Shown: positions 6,196-12,879 of the stretch, one piece after another | Numbering within the stretch: position 1 is the stretch's first letter | Layout of the letters: every line of letters begins with the position of its first letter | Origin: an uncultured cyanobacterium | GTDB taxonomy: Bacteria > Cyanobacteriota > Cyanobacteriia > Cyanobacteriales > Geitlerinemataceae | DNA length: 15,987 nucleotides | Reading direction: 5' to 3' | Assembly: GCA_937121005.1 (NCBI GenBank) | Contig: CAKZKB010000133.1 | Coordinates: forward strand, 1 to 15,987 | Made by a program: the position numbers and the translations under genes | Notes under the pieces: generated by a model | Database searches by the model: none | The model's input: the letters and a program-made list of their open reading frames with translations, nothing else | What the model was told of the DNA's origin: nothing

Positions 6196-6771
6196 ATGAC
6201 TGTTAGCCCTCAACATCCCTATCTTACCCCCGAACAGTATTTAGAAGCCGAAAAACACAGCCCCATCAAACACGAGTATATTGATGGCGAAGTGTATGCC
6301 ATGGCGGGTGCAAGCGACGCGCACGTTACCATTGCTATTAACTTAACGACTTTACTGCGTTCTTGCTTGCGCGGATCGAATTGTCGCCTCTATGCGAGTG
6401 ACATGAAACTGCGGATCGAAAGTCGCAACCGCTTTTACTATCCCGATTTGTTGGTGACTTGCGACGATCGCGATCGATCTACTAACTACTACAAACGCTT
6501 CCCGACGATCGTTATCGAGATTCTATCAACTTCTACAGAATCGTTCGATCGAGGCGATAAATTTGCCGATTATTGCGAACTCGATAGCTTGCAAGACTAT
6601 CTTCTTATCAGCCAAAATCGCCAGCGCGTCGATCGCTTTTCTCGCGACTCCCAAAATCGCTGGATTTTCACTCGCCATGAAGTTGGCGACGTTCTGACCA
6701 TCGATCGTATCAATTTTAGCTGTGCTGTTGCCGATATTTATGAAGATGTGGAGATCGATCGCATCGGCTAG
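6196..6771 (+). CDS. Uma2 family endonuclease-like protein (DUF820)
   Basis: 191 residues, the usual family length. Uma2 proteins have a PD-(D/E)XK restriction-endonuclease fold. The family landmarks are visible: YLTPEQYLEAE near the start, KHEYIDGEVYAMAGAS (25-40, E27 and D30), the H-x-T-I-A helix after it, then YYPDLLV (81-87, D84) and IVIEILSTST (105-114, E108), followed by DRGDKFADY with K122. The active-site set D84, E108 and K122 appears complete. They are among the most amplified gene families in cyanobacteria; the biological role is unsettled, and mobile-DNA or repair functions have been suggested. The gene lies 12 bases after DUF29 and probably shares its transcript. I saw no strong ribosome binding site. 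Confidence 0.92.
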   Translation: MTVSPQHPYLTPEQYLEAEKHSPIKHEYIDGEVYAMAGASDAHVTIAINLTTLLRSCLRGSNCRLYASDMKLRIESRNRFYYPDLLVTCDDRDRSTNYYKRFPTIVIEILSTSTESFDRGDKFADYCELDSLQDYLLISQNRQRVDRFSRDSQNRWIFTRHEVGDVLTIDRINFSCAVADIYEDVEIDRIG

Positions 6772-6807
6772 AAAGTAACCTCATTGTCATCCTACTCCAC
6801 TCGACAA

Positions 6808-7314
6808 ATGGAACTACGCCCCGAACTGAACCCTCCTGTTCTTGATGAAGAACAAGTTCAACGACTTGTCGATTTCATTAACTCCATTGAAGATAGCCTT
6901 GAGATAGGTGACGATCCCAGTGAATTTGTTTCTCAATTCAATCGAGAAGTGGGAACAAATTTCAAATATGACGAACTCTGCGAAATTTGGTCGTATATGG
7001 AAGTTGAGGAGTTTGTGCGATCGCAACTGCGAACCTCACAGGCTCGAAAAATTCCCGATATCACCTATGAAGAGTTGCTAGAGTTAATGAATCGAGTTTG
7101 CAAGTTACAGGGAACGGAATCGGAAGTCGCTTTCTATACGCGGATGCTGGAGAAAAATCTACCGATCGAGGATTTGTGGGTTGATATTTTTTGGCAGAGT
7201 AGCGATCGAAAACTTTCTTCGCAGGAGTATCTCGATCGCGCCTTGGCATTTCGACCCAAACCGCCACTGATTACACCGCCACCAATCGATACGTTTCCGC
7301 AAAAACCGGATTAG
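6808..7314 (+). CDS. hypothetical acidic protein
   Basis: 168 residues from the ATG at 6808; an in-frame TTG at 6784 would add eight. I do not recognise it. The N-terminal two-thirds is acidic and helical, with LDEEQVQRLVDFINSIEDSL and a second helical unit, KIPDITYEELLELMNRVCKL, about 85-105. The C-terminus is proline-rich (RPKPPLITPPPIDTFPQKP), suggesting a flexible tail. No signal peptide or membrane segment is present. Neither candidate start has a convincing ribosome binding site. It follows Uma2 by 36 bases and is the last gene of the rightward group. Its TAG overlaps the stop of the convergent DUF421 gene. Confidence 0.7.
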   Translation: MELRPELNPPVLDEEQVQRLVDFINSIEDSLEIGDDPSEFVSQFNREVGTNFKYDELCEIWSYMEVEEFVRSQLRTSQARKIPDITYEELLELMNRVCKLQGTESEVAFYTRMLEKNLPIEDLWVDIFWQSSDRKLSSQEYLDRALAFRPKPPLITPPPIDTFPQKPD

Positions 7315-7862
7315 GCTTTGCGAACCAAACTCGTAGGAACATCTTCGGTCGATAAATTCTCCAGGGTATTGGTCGCACCATTTTTAGAAATGACGCTGAT
7401 TTTCGCATCGCTTTCGAGTACCACCGCTTCCACTCGATTGAGATCTCCTTGTCCCGCTTCGCGAATGGCGGCGATCACTTCATCGTGGGTGACTCGTTCC
7501 GTTCGCATGGTATCCTCTAAAAACTTACCGCGAAAAAAGAGAACGCTCGGTTCGGCGCGCAGGGTTTCGGAAAAAACGGGAATCGAGGTCGCCAGTTTGG
7601 TGACCAGATATTGTAAAGTAAACAATAGGGCGATCGCCTCGAGTCCTTCAAAAATAGCGATGTTCTTTTGCAAGACAATAGCAGCGACGATCGACCCGAT
7701 CGCCACAGTAACGATCCAATCGAAGTTATTCATCGCCGAAGCCGATCGCTTCCCGAATACGCGAATAAAAAATACGATGGAAAAGTACACCAACGGCGCA
7801 GCGAGGGCCACGCGGCCGATACCTGCCCAACTGTGGAAAAATATGCCTTCTGTTATTACCAT
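7311..7862 (-). CDS. DUF421 (YetF-like) membrane protein
   Basis: 183 residues. Three hydrophobic helices at about 14-35, 48-65 and 69-90 are followed by a soluble C-terminal domain (about 98-170) with the DUF421 landmarks: VFGKRSASAMNNFDWIVTVAIGS in the second membrane region, then EPSVLFFRGKFLEDTMRTERVTHDEVIAAIREAG and VEAVVLESDAKISVI. It resembles Bacillus YetF and related proteins, integral inner-membrane proteins of unknown biochemical role, some linked to spore or stress functions. The length is normal for the short form of the family. It is convergent with the upstream gene, and the two stop codons overlap (7311-7314). The start region lacks a clear ribosome binding site. The promoter must lie in the repeat-rich gap to the right. 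Confidence 0.88.
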   Translation of the reverse strand: MVITEGIFFHSWAGIGRVALAAPLVYFSIVFFIRVFGKRSASAMNNFDWIVTVAIGSIVAAIVLQKNIAIFEGLEAIALLFTLQYLVTKLATSIPVFSETLRAEPSVLFFRGKFLEDTMRTERVTHDEVIAAIREAGQGDLNRVEAVVLESDAKISVISKNGATNTLENLSTEDVPTSLVRKA

Positions 7863-7920
7863 TACAAGTCAATCTCAATAAATACGATCGTATCCTATCC
7901 CGATGTTCGCCCCGCGATCG

Positions 7921-7936
7921 TCCCTCCCAAGAGGGA
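7921..7936. repeat. small hairpin in the repeat-rich gap
   Basis: TCCCTC, loop CCAA, GAGGGA. A six-base perfect stem is followed on the plus strand by ATTT. Similar CCTCCCAAGAGGG pieces are common between cyanobacterial genes. It lies upstream of the minus-strand DUF421 gene, so it is not that gene's terminator. Confidence 0.4.
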
Positions 7937-7951
7937 ATTTAGGGGGATAAT

Positions 7952-7986
7952 CAGTGACCAGTGTTCAGTTACCAGTGACCAGTTTT
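7952..7986. repeat. heptamer tandem array (CAGTGAC-type)
   Basis: Five tandem heptamers: CAGTGAC, CAGTGTT, CAGTTAC, CAGTGAC, CAGTTTT. This is the short tandemly repeated repetitive (STRR) type known from filamentous cyanobacteria. Confidence 0.7.
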
Positions 7987-7991
7987 AAGAT

Positions 7992-8066
7992 GGGGGATTA
8001 GGGGATTAGGGGGTTGGGGGATTAGGGGATTAGGGGATTAGGGGATTAGGGAGATGGGGGGATAAG
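7992..8066 (+). repeat. GGGGATTA octamer array with G-quadruplex potential
   Basis: Nine runs of three to six G on the plus strand, mostly spaced by ATTA, form an imperfect octamer array of consensus GGGGATTA. Four or more evenly spaced G4 runs meet the usual G-quadruplex pattern, with room for two four-layer quadruplexes. It lies 121 bases upstream of the porin start, so it may be in its leader or promoter region. Confidence 0.8.
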
Positions 8067-8089
8067 GAAAACCCGTTCGCTATATCCAT

Positions 8090-8124
8090 ATTGTTCATTG
8101 TTCATTGCTCATTGCTCATTGACC
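8090..8124. repeat. heptamer tandem array (ATTGYTC-type)
   Basis: Five tandem heptamers: ATTGTTC twice, ATTGCTC twice, then ATTGACC. Unrelated in sequence to the array at 7952 but with the same seven-base period, again STRR-like. A reading frame in phase with the porin runs through it from a TTG, but this array is not likely to be coding. Confidence 0.75.
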
Positions 8125-8186
8125 GGGCTCTTGACCAAGCGGCCGCAACCTCAGACAATCATTGGAGCAACGATGGGCAAAAATTG

Positions 8187-9683
8187 ATGAGTGTCGAGTG
8201 TCGGTGGTATGGCAAACAGTTATCAATCGTTGCGATCGCAACGATCGCGATCGCCTGCATTCCCACACCCGTTTGCAGCCAAACGAGGAGTCCTATCAAC
8301 TCCGTAGACGAACTCAGCGATGTCGAACCTGGCGACTGGGCCTACGAAGCCGTGCGATCGCTCGTCGAACGCTACGATCTCGATATCGCCGACGCAGAGG
8401 GTCGGTTTCGGGGAAATCGTCCCTTGACGCGCTACGAATTTGCCTACATTTTAGCGCAAGTGGTGGCCCAACTGGACGTAAGCGGAACCGAAGAACTGGT
8501 GGCCCGCGCTGACCTAGAAACGGTCGCTCGCCTGCTGGCGAGTTATCGCGATGCGACTGCAAGTTTGCGCGATCGCCTCGATAACCGCATCGAACCTGCC
8601 ATCAACACCCTAGAAAGACAAGACTTTTCTAACACCACCCAACTCGACGGTCAATTTGTCCTCGCCATTACCGACGGCGCAGAGGCGAACCCGACGATCG
8701 TCGATCGCCTGCGCCTGACGCTGACAACGGGATTCGATCCCGGTATGCTGGTGACGCGCCTCGAGGTGGGGAACAATGGCGGCGACGCAGCCAGTTTCGC
8801 TCACAATCGCGATGCTAACCTGTTAGGGACGACGGGGTTGCTGGCGGGTGGTGGCGGTTTGGATTTTACCGAAGTGTCGGACACCTTGCACCTCGATCGC
8901 CTTTACTTTCGCTTCCAACCCTTCGAGGATCTGGAAGTGGCGATCGGGCCGAAAATTGCCCCTAGAGATTTCGTCGATCGCAACAGTTTAGCCAACAACA
9001 CGACGATCGATTTTAGTTCCAGCTTTTTTGCCAACAATCCTTTAATTATTCAAAATGCCGTCGATCGTCCTGGCGGTGCGGGGTTGGGTTTGACTTGGGA
9101 TATTCCCAATTTACCACTGGTGTTAAATGCAGCTTACGCGGCGGCTGATGGCGGCGATAGCAGCGACGGTGGCTTGTTTGCCGATCGCGCTTCTGGGACG
9201 ATCGAGCTCGAATTTAACTCCGACGATCTGCCGGGAATTTTCGACGATCGCCCCTTACGAGTTCGCTTGCAATATACCCATGCTGACATTGACGACACCG
9301 ATATCGACGCGATCGGCATTAACGCCGAGTGGCAGTATGCCGAACGGTTTGGACTTTTCGGACGCTTTGGTTTAGGGAGTTACAACGGTTTTAACACGGC
9401 ATTAGGAGAAGAGTTAGATCTGTCGCCGCGCACTTGGGCCGTGGGGATTAGCGTTCGCAACTGGCCGATACCGGGGAACTTTGCCGGGATCGCCTTGGGG
9501 CAACCATTTATTGCTCGAGATTTGGGAGATGCGACGCAAACCAACTTCGAGGCATTTTACAATCTGCAATTGAGCGATCGCCTCAGCGTCACTCCCATTT
9601 TTAGCGCGATCGACAATGCAGACAACGACGGCGACAACGATTTGCTCTGGCAAACTACTCTACGGACGGTGTTTTCGTTTTAG
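8187..9683 (+). CDS. iron uptake / OprB-type porin with SLH domain
   Basis: 498 residues from the ATG at 8187, matching the family's usual 500-600. Residues 1-31 form a signal peptide: basic start (YGK), hydrophobic IVAIATIAIACIP, cleavage near VCSQ. An S-layer homology domain follows at about 35-95 (SDVEPGDWAYEAVRSLVERY, then NRPLTRYEFAYILAQVV); it holds the protein to the peptidoglycan. A short helical stretch (about 105-140) leads to a beta-barrel of OprB type up to the C-terminal phenylalanine, with typical landmarks such as LRLTLTTGFDPGMLVTRLE and the closing WQTTLRTVFSF. Cyanobacterial members (SomA/SomB-like) are the major outer-membrane porins, and several pass iron or other inorganic ions. 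The start is chosen because it gives a clean signal peptide; longer starts run through the tandem repeats. The leader region is repeat-rich. Confidence 0.92.
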   Translation: MSVECRWYGKQLSIVAIATIAIACIPTPVCSQTRSPINSVDELSDVEPGDWAYEAVRSLVERYDLDIADAEGRFRGNRPLTRYEFAYILAQVVAQLDVSGTEELVARADLETVARLLASYRDATASLRDRLDNRIEPAINTLERQDFSNTTQLDGQFVLAITDGAEANPTIVDRLRLTLTTGFDPGMLVTRLEVGNNGGDAASFAHNRDANLLGTTGLLAGGGGLDFTEVSDTLHLDRLYFRFQPFEDLEVAIGPKIAPRDFVDRNSLANNTTIDFSSSFFANNPLIIQNAVDRPGGAGLGLTWDIPNLPLVLNAAYAAADGGDSSDGGLFADRASGTIELEFNSDDLPGIFDDRPLRVRLQYTHADIDDTDIDAIGINAEWQYAERFGLFGRFGLGSYNGFNTALGEELDLSPRTWAVGISVRNWPIPGNFAGIALGQPFIARDLGDATQTNFEAFYNLQLSDRLSVTPIFSAIDNADNDGDNDLLWQTTLRTVFSF

Positions 9684-9949
9684 AAACTCAGTAAAAACTC
9701 TGTGGAAATGCGGATATGACAGTCAAATTTTCGGCATAAGTACCAATACGAATCGCTGATATTTCTCCGTGCCAAACCCGCGATCGCGCCTCGACTGCCA
9801 ACCGCCGAAACCACGACTCTACGACGATTAGCGCCGACGGGAGGCATGGCTTTAACCTAGTCGAAAGCCCTTGTTGGGTGAGACACCCTACCCCAGTTTC
9901 GTTTGAATATGTCATTATATTTTTAACGCAGTTATTCCAGATAAATCCG
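9684..9949. other. gap without a convincing gene
   Basis: 266 bases between the porin and the 45-residue gene. A hairpin GGGTG-AGA-CACCC lies at 9876-9888 and resembles a dispersed cyanobacterial GGGTG repeat. The minus strand is open over much of the gap, but the frame lacks a ribosome binding site and familiar motifs, so I do not call it. Confidence 0.5.
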
Positions 9950-10087
9950 ATGTACGCGACTGCCAACAACTCCCTCAACCCCAATCCGTTTATCACCTAT
10001 CGCGACCCCCAAACCGGACGCTGGTTGGTGGTCAAAGCCACTCCCCAAACTGCCAACGCTACTGCACCGACAGCAAAGAAGCGATAA
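9950..10087 (+). CDS. 45-residue basic small protein
   Basis: From the ATG at 9950 the chain reads MYATANNSLNPNPFITYRDP, then QTGRWLVVKATPQTAN and a basic tail ending KKR. It is soluble, with one short predicted beta hairpin around GRWLVV. The frame could start earlier at 9878, but that would place coding sequence across a repeat-like hairpin and an A/T-rich promoter-like stretch (TATATT near 9916), so 9950 is preferred. I do not recognise a family. The DUF4079 gene follows after 35 bases, so they may be co-transcribed. Being small and lone, it needs conservation to be confirmed. Confidence 0.45.
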   Translation: MYATANNSLNPNPFITYRDPQTGRWLVVKATPQTANATAPTAKKR

Positions 10088-10122
10088 GATCGAGTCAGCA
10101 GACGCGATCGAGGTGCTAATTT

Positions 10123-10554
10123 TTGGATCTGCCTTCCTTTATCTGGTTGTGGCGCATTGCCGCTTGGTCGATGGGACTGGCGCTAGTGGCGTATGCCATC
10201 CAAGCCGTCACGGGTGCGATAATGGCACTCTACCACCATCCGCGATCGGTGCAGCGCACTTGGCGGCGATCGCACGTCACGGTTGGCATCGTTTTCGTCA
10301 GCCTCGTTTTAGCATTGTTGGCGATCGGCATTGTCGGCACGTTAGGCCATTTTGGCAGCCTCGGACATTCTCCACACTTGGCTGCGGGTTTGACAGTGGT
10401 GGTACTCACATTATTATCCGCATTTAGTGCTTGGCGGATCTCGCCTCAGCGTCCCTATATGCGAGGCGTTCACGTCAGCACAAATATTGTCCTCTGTTTC
10501 GCCTTACTTTGGGTCTTGCTGACGGGTTGGGATGTGGTACAAAAATACCTGTAG
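10123..10554 (+). CDS. DUF4079-like four-helix membrane protein
   Basis: 143 residues from a TTG at 10123. The TTG is chosen because GAGG at 10110-10113 lies nine bases upstream and the N-terminus reads (M)DLPSFIWLWRIAAWSMGLALV; the next ATG (10171) would cut into the first helix. Four membrane helices are predicted at about 7-32, 50-75, 84-104 and 114-138. Histidines near the helix ends (YHHPRS, RSHVT, HFGSLGH, GVHVS) recall the haem-binding four-helix bundles of cytochrome b561-like proteins, and DUF4079 proteins have been compared with them. Function unknown; probably a thylakoid or plasma-membrane protein. A hairpin at 10551-10583 overlaps its stop codon. Confidence 0.72.
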   Translation: MDLPSFIWLWRIAAWSMGLALVAYAIQAVTGAIMALYHHPRSVQRTWRRSHVTVGIVFVSLVLALLAIGIVGTLGHFGSLGHSPHLAAGLTVVVLTLLSAFSAWRISPQRPYMRGVHVSTNIVLCFALLWVLLTGWDVVQKYL

Positions 10555-10583
10555 GTTGGGTTTCGCGTTTCAATCCAACCTAC
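10551..10583 (+). terminator. hairpin over the DUF4079 stop codon
   Basis: GTAGGTTGG (10551-10559) pairs with CCAACCTAC (10575-10583) across a 15-base loop. The left arm contains the TAG stop. No T-run follows, so it may be one of the dispersed GTAGGTTGGG-type repeats common in cyanobacteria, acting only weakly as a terminator. Confidence 0.4.
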
Positions 10584-10623
10584 GCCTGCTACAGTTTCCG
10601 AAAATCGTGTTACACTTCAGATT

Positions 10624-10642
10624 GGGCAAACGCCGTTTGCCC
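10624..10642. repeat. dispersed palindrome GGGCAAACG-C-CGTTTGCCC
   Basis: Two nine-base arms around a single C, followed by CCTACAC. It ends like the 3766-3795 palindrome (CCCCTACA), suggesting the same class of dispersed repeat. It lies 72 bases upstream of ptuA. Confidence 0.6.
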
Positions 10643-10714
10643 CTACACAGATACTATCATCTGTTGCATTAATTCTGGAAATTAGCATTTTAGGTAACGC
10701 GATCGAGGGAGTCT

Positions 10715-12028
10715 ATGAAAGTCAAACGCTTGCACATGAAAGCCTTTCGCGGCTTTGACGATCTCGAGTTAGAGTTCGACGAGAACAAACCGACTGTCCT
10801 TGTCGGGGTCAATGGTTCGGGAAAGTCGAGTATTCTCGATTGTCTCGCTAGCCTCTTAAATTGTCTAGTTGCTTTTATTGCCTTTCCCCTACAATCCCGA
10901 AAAATCAAATTTTTATCGGGAAGTTTAAAAGAAGACGTAAGCATCGAAAGACAGTCTTTTGTTGAAGAAAGAGGATTCCACAATTTAGATATTAAAAACG
11001 GGTGTGAATTCACCGAAACTCAAGCCTGGATCGGGTTTTCAAATGCCAGGACAGTGCATTGGTCATTACTAAAGGAAAAAGATGAGGATCTAACATTCAA
11101 CTCCGAAGACATAGAGTTATGGTTGAAGGAAACAACAGATAAAGAGATTGACTTTTTACCCGTCGTTTACTACCCTAGCAACAGAGCAGTCCTGGAAATT
11201 CCGTTAGGCATACCTAAAAATTTCTCTTTTAAGGAAGATGCCATTTTTGAATTTCTTGAAGAAGCTGTTGGATTTGAAACCTTCTTTGAATGGTTTCGAG
11301 GTTTAGAAGACATAGAAAACGAACAACGTCGCGACGATCCCGATTATCGCGATCGCGGATTAGAAGCAGTCAGACAGGCGATTTATTCGTTGATACCTGG
11401 ATTTAGCGATTTGCGAGTCCGACGATCGCCTTTGCGAATGACAGTTAACAAAAACGATCGCGAACTGATTGTCAACCAACTTTCTGATGGCGAAAGAAAT
11501 CTCTTGGCACTTGTGGGAGATTTAGCCAGAAGACTTGCGATCGTCTATCCCAATTTGGACAAACCCACCGAAGGCGAAACCGTCGTCCTCATTGACGAAA
11601 TCGAACAACATTTGCATCCGGGATGGCAACGGGAAGTGATTCCTAAGCTGACTCATACCTTTCCAAATTGCCAGTTTATCGTCACCACCCACTCGCCGCA
11701 AGTCATCAGTTCTGTCCGAGAAGTTCACTTGCTTCAAGAGACCGATCGCGGTATCCTTATCGATAAGGTTCCCTCTTACGGGAAAGATAGTAACCGCATC
11801 CTCAAAACCTTGATGGATACTCACGAACGTCCTCAAGAAATCGAGAACGCTTTCGATAAATTGTTTGATTTAATTGATGAGGAGAAATTAGAAGAAGCAA
11901 AGCAAATTCGCCGAGAACTCGCTGACGAACTTCCAGATCGAGATCCAGAGTTTGTGAAAGCTGACTGGTTAATTGACCATTTGGAAATGATGAACGATGA
12001 AGCACATTCAGAAGTCACCGGAACCTAG
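10715..12028 (+). CDS. ptuA: Septu defence system ATPase PtuA
   Basis: 437 residues of an ABC/SMC-like AAA ATPase. The N-terminus reads MKVKRLHMKAFRGFDDLELE. Walker A is GVNGSGKSS (31-39, K37), the ABC signature LSDGE is at 256-260, Walker B is VVLIDE (290-295, D294 and E295), and the switch histidine is H326 in VTTHSP. An insert between Walker A and the signature carries LPVVYYPSNRAVLEIPL (148-164), typical of Septu and retron-Ec78 PtuA proteins. All ATPase residues are intact. In Septu, PtuA forms an oligomer that holds and controls the HNH nuclease PtuB, which cuts nucleic acid after phage infection. The next gene is that partner, overlapping by 32 bases. No reverse transcriptase is upstream, so it is Septu rather than a retron. 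GAGG at 10705-10708 supports the start. With ptuB broken, the system is probably inactive. Confidence 0.85.
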   Translation: MKVKRLHMKAFRGFDDLELEFDENKPTVLVGVNGSGKSSILDCLASLLNCLVAFIAFPLQSRKIKFLSGSLKEDVSIERQSFVEERGFHNLDIKNGCEFTETQAWIGFSNARTVHWSLLKEKDEDLTFNSEDIELWLKETTDKEIDFLPVVYYPSNRAVLEIPLGIPKNFSFKEDAIFEFLEEAVGFETFFEWFRGLEDIENEQRRDDPDYRDRGLEAVRQAIYSLIPGFSDLRVRRSPLRMTVNKNDRELIVNQLSDGERNLLALVGDLARRLAIVYPNLDKPTEGETVVLIDEIEQHLHPGWQREVIPKLTHTFPNCQFIVTTHSPQVISSVREVHLLQETDRGILIDKVPSYGKDSNRILKTLMDTHERPQEIENAFDKLFDLIDEEKLEEAKQIRRELADELPDRDPEFVKADWLIDHLEMMNDEAHSEVTGT

Positions 12029-12250
12029 AGAGTTGAACACTTGGAAACAGGTGCAGTTGCAAAATGCACCCGAAAACTATCACTATAAATACCTACAAAA
12101 TCCAGAGAAGCGGCTCGTTCATCAGTCTTTATTAACCGAACAAGGCTATATTTGTTGTTACTGTTGCAACGAGATCGATCGCGACAGCAGCCATATCGAA
12201 CATTTAGAACCGCAAAGCCAAACCGATGCCGATCTCTCTCTAGATTACAA

Positions 12251-12258
12251 TAATATCC
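12251..12258. repeat. left 8-bp target-site duplication
   Basis: TAATATCC, identical to 12443-12450, directly abutting the element. Confidence 0.9.
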
Positions 12259-12442
12259 GGCTCTTCGTGACATGGTATGCTATACCGCCATCAAAATAAC
12301 CCCAAATCGAGGCTTTGCCTCGATTTGGGATTGTCGTTGCTAGCAATTAACAAAATTGTAGCATTACGGGGCTGAAAGCGTTTCTATGAAAGGGATGTAG
12401 CAGTATTAGCTATCAGTTAAGCATACCAAATTGAGAAGAGCC
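12259..12442. mobile_element. 184-bp ISL3-like MITE inserted in ptuB
   Basis: The element is bounded by 22-bp imperfect terminal inverted repeats: the left end starts GGCTCTTC and ends GGTATGC, and the right end is its inverted match at 17 of 22 positions. Exact 8-bp duplications, TAATATCC, flank it. GGCTCTTC ends with 8-bp duplications are the pattern of the ISL3 family. It is too short for a transposase and would need one supplied in trans. Inside is a perfect 13-bp stem with a TTT loop (12301-12329). It brings the stop codon that ends the ptuB N-terminal frame. The family assignment comes from ends and duplication length. Confidence 0.88.
12301..12329. repeat. perfect 13-bp stem-loop inside the MITE
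   Basis: CCCAAATCGAGGC (12301-12313), loop TTT, GCCTCGATTTGGG (12317-12329). In RNA this is a very stable hairpin just after the stop codon at 12297-12299. The following ATTGTC is not a T-run, so its use as a terminator is uncertain, though it could stall or protect transcripts. Confidence 0.85.
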
Positions 12443-12450
12443 TAATATCC
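12443..12450. repeat. right 8-bp target-site duplication
   Basis: TAATATCC, the second copy of 12251-12258. Confidence 0.9.
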
Positions 12451-12879
12451 TAGCTTCCTGTAACGGTAGCAAAGAACGCAAAAAAGGGAAGACATATTGC
12501 GGAAATCAGAAAGGCGATCGTCAAATAGAAGTCTCTCCCCTCGATCCCGACTGCGAAAGTTACTTTGCCTACAATGCCAGAGGAAAAATTGCTGCTCGCA
12601 GTGGTAATGTAGAACGAGATAAGCTCGTGAAACAGACGATCGAGGTGCTAAACCTCAACCATGACGATCTTTGTCAAGAAAGAGCCGGAGTTTATTTTGT
12701 GTTGAAGAAAATTCTCGCAGGGAAGACAAAAACAGAAGTCCAAACTATCGCTAAACGCTACAGACAGCGAAAAGGCGATCGCTACCGACCTTTTACTAAC
12801 GCCGCTTCGTACTACTTGAGGAAATATTGGCGGGTTTGATATCGGCCGCAGAACTGGAGCCAGACCACAACCCATTTTA

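Larger units (their letters stand above)
11997..12839 (+). pseudogene. ptuB: Septu HNH nuclease PtuB, split by a MITE
   Basis: The first 87 codons read MKHIQKSPEPRELNTWK, then YICCYCCNEI (51-60, zinc-binding cysteines) and SHIEHLEPQSQTDADLSLDYN (65-85), which is the HNH core of the TIGR02646/PtuB family. After DYNNI the frame enters an inserted element and stops at 12297-12299, giving at most a 100-residue product. The rest resumes at 12444: LASCNGSKERKKGKTYCGNQKGD, SPLDPDCESYF, LNLNHDDLCQERAG and a C-terminal RYRPFTNAASYYLRKYW. Removing the 184-bp element and one 8-bp duplication joins the parts exactly in frame as one 216-residue protein, normal for PtuB. The break removes the second cysteine pair (CNG and YCG) that should finish the zinc site. 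The ATG at 11997 overlaps ptuA by 32 bases, so translation was coupled. The rest of the gene shows no other lesion, so the insertion looks recent. Confidence 0.88.

Noticed and set aside
7952..8124. Tandem arrays as a CRISPR
   Set aside because: Units are seven or eight bases in direct tandem with no spacers.
8091..8186. Longer porin start at a TTG within the heptamer array
   Set aside because: It would put repeat DNA and a polar stretch before the signal peptide; the ATG at 8187 gives a proper secretion signal.
9688..9996. 102-codon minus-strand frame after the porin
   Set aside because: It lacks a ribosome binding site and recognised motifs, and runs across a repeat-like hairpin and the small plus-strand gene.
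10555..10714. Retron reverse transcriptase or msr-msd RNA before ptuA
   Set aside because: The gap is only 160 bases, filled by two repeat hairpins, and no reverse transcriptase gene is present; the locus fits Septu, not retron Ec78.
12627..12839. Independent 70-residue gene
   Set aside because: It starts at a GTG inside the ptuB remainder and is in the same frame as the resumed PtuB C-terminus; it is part of the split gene.
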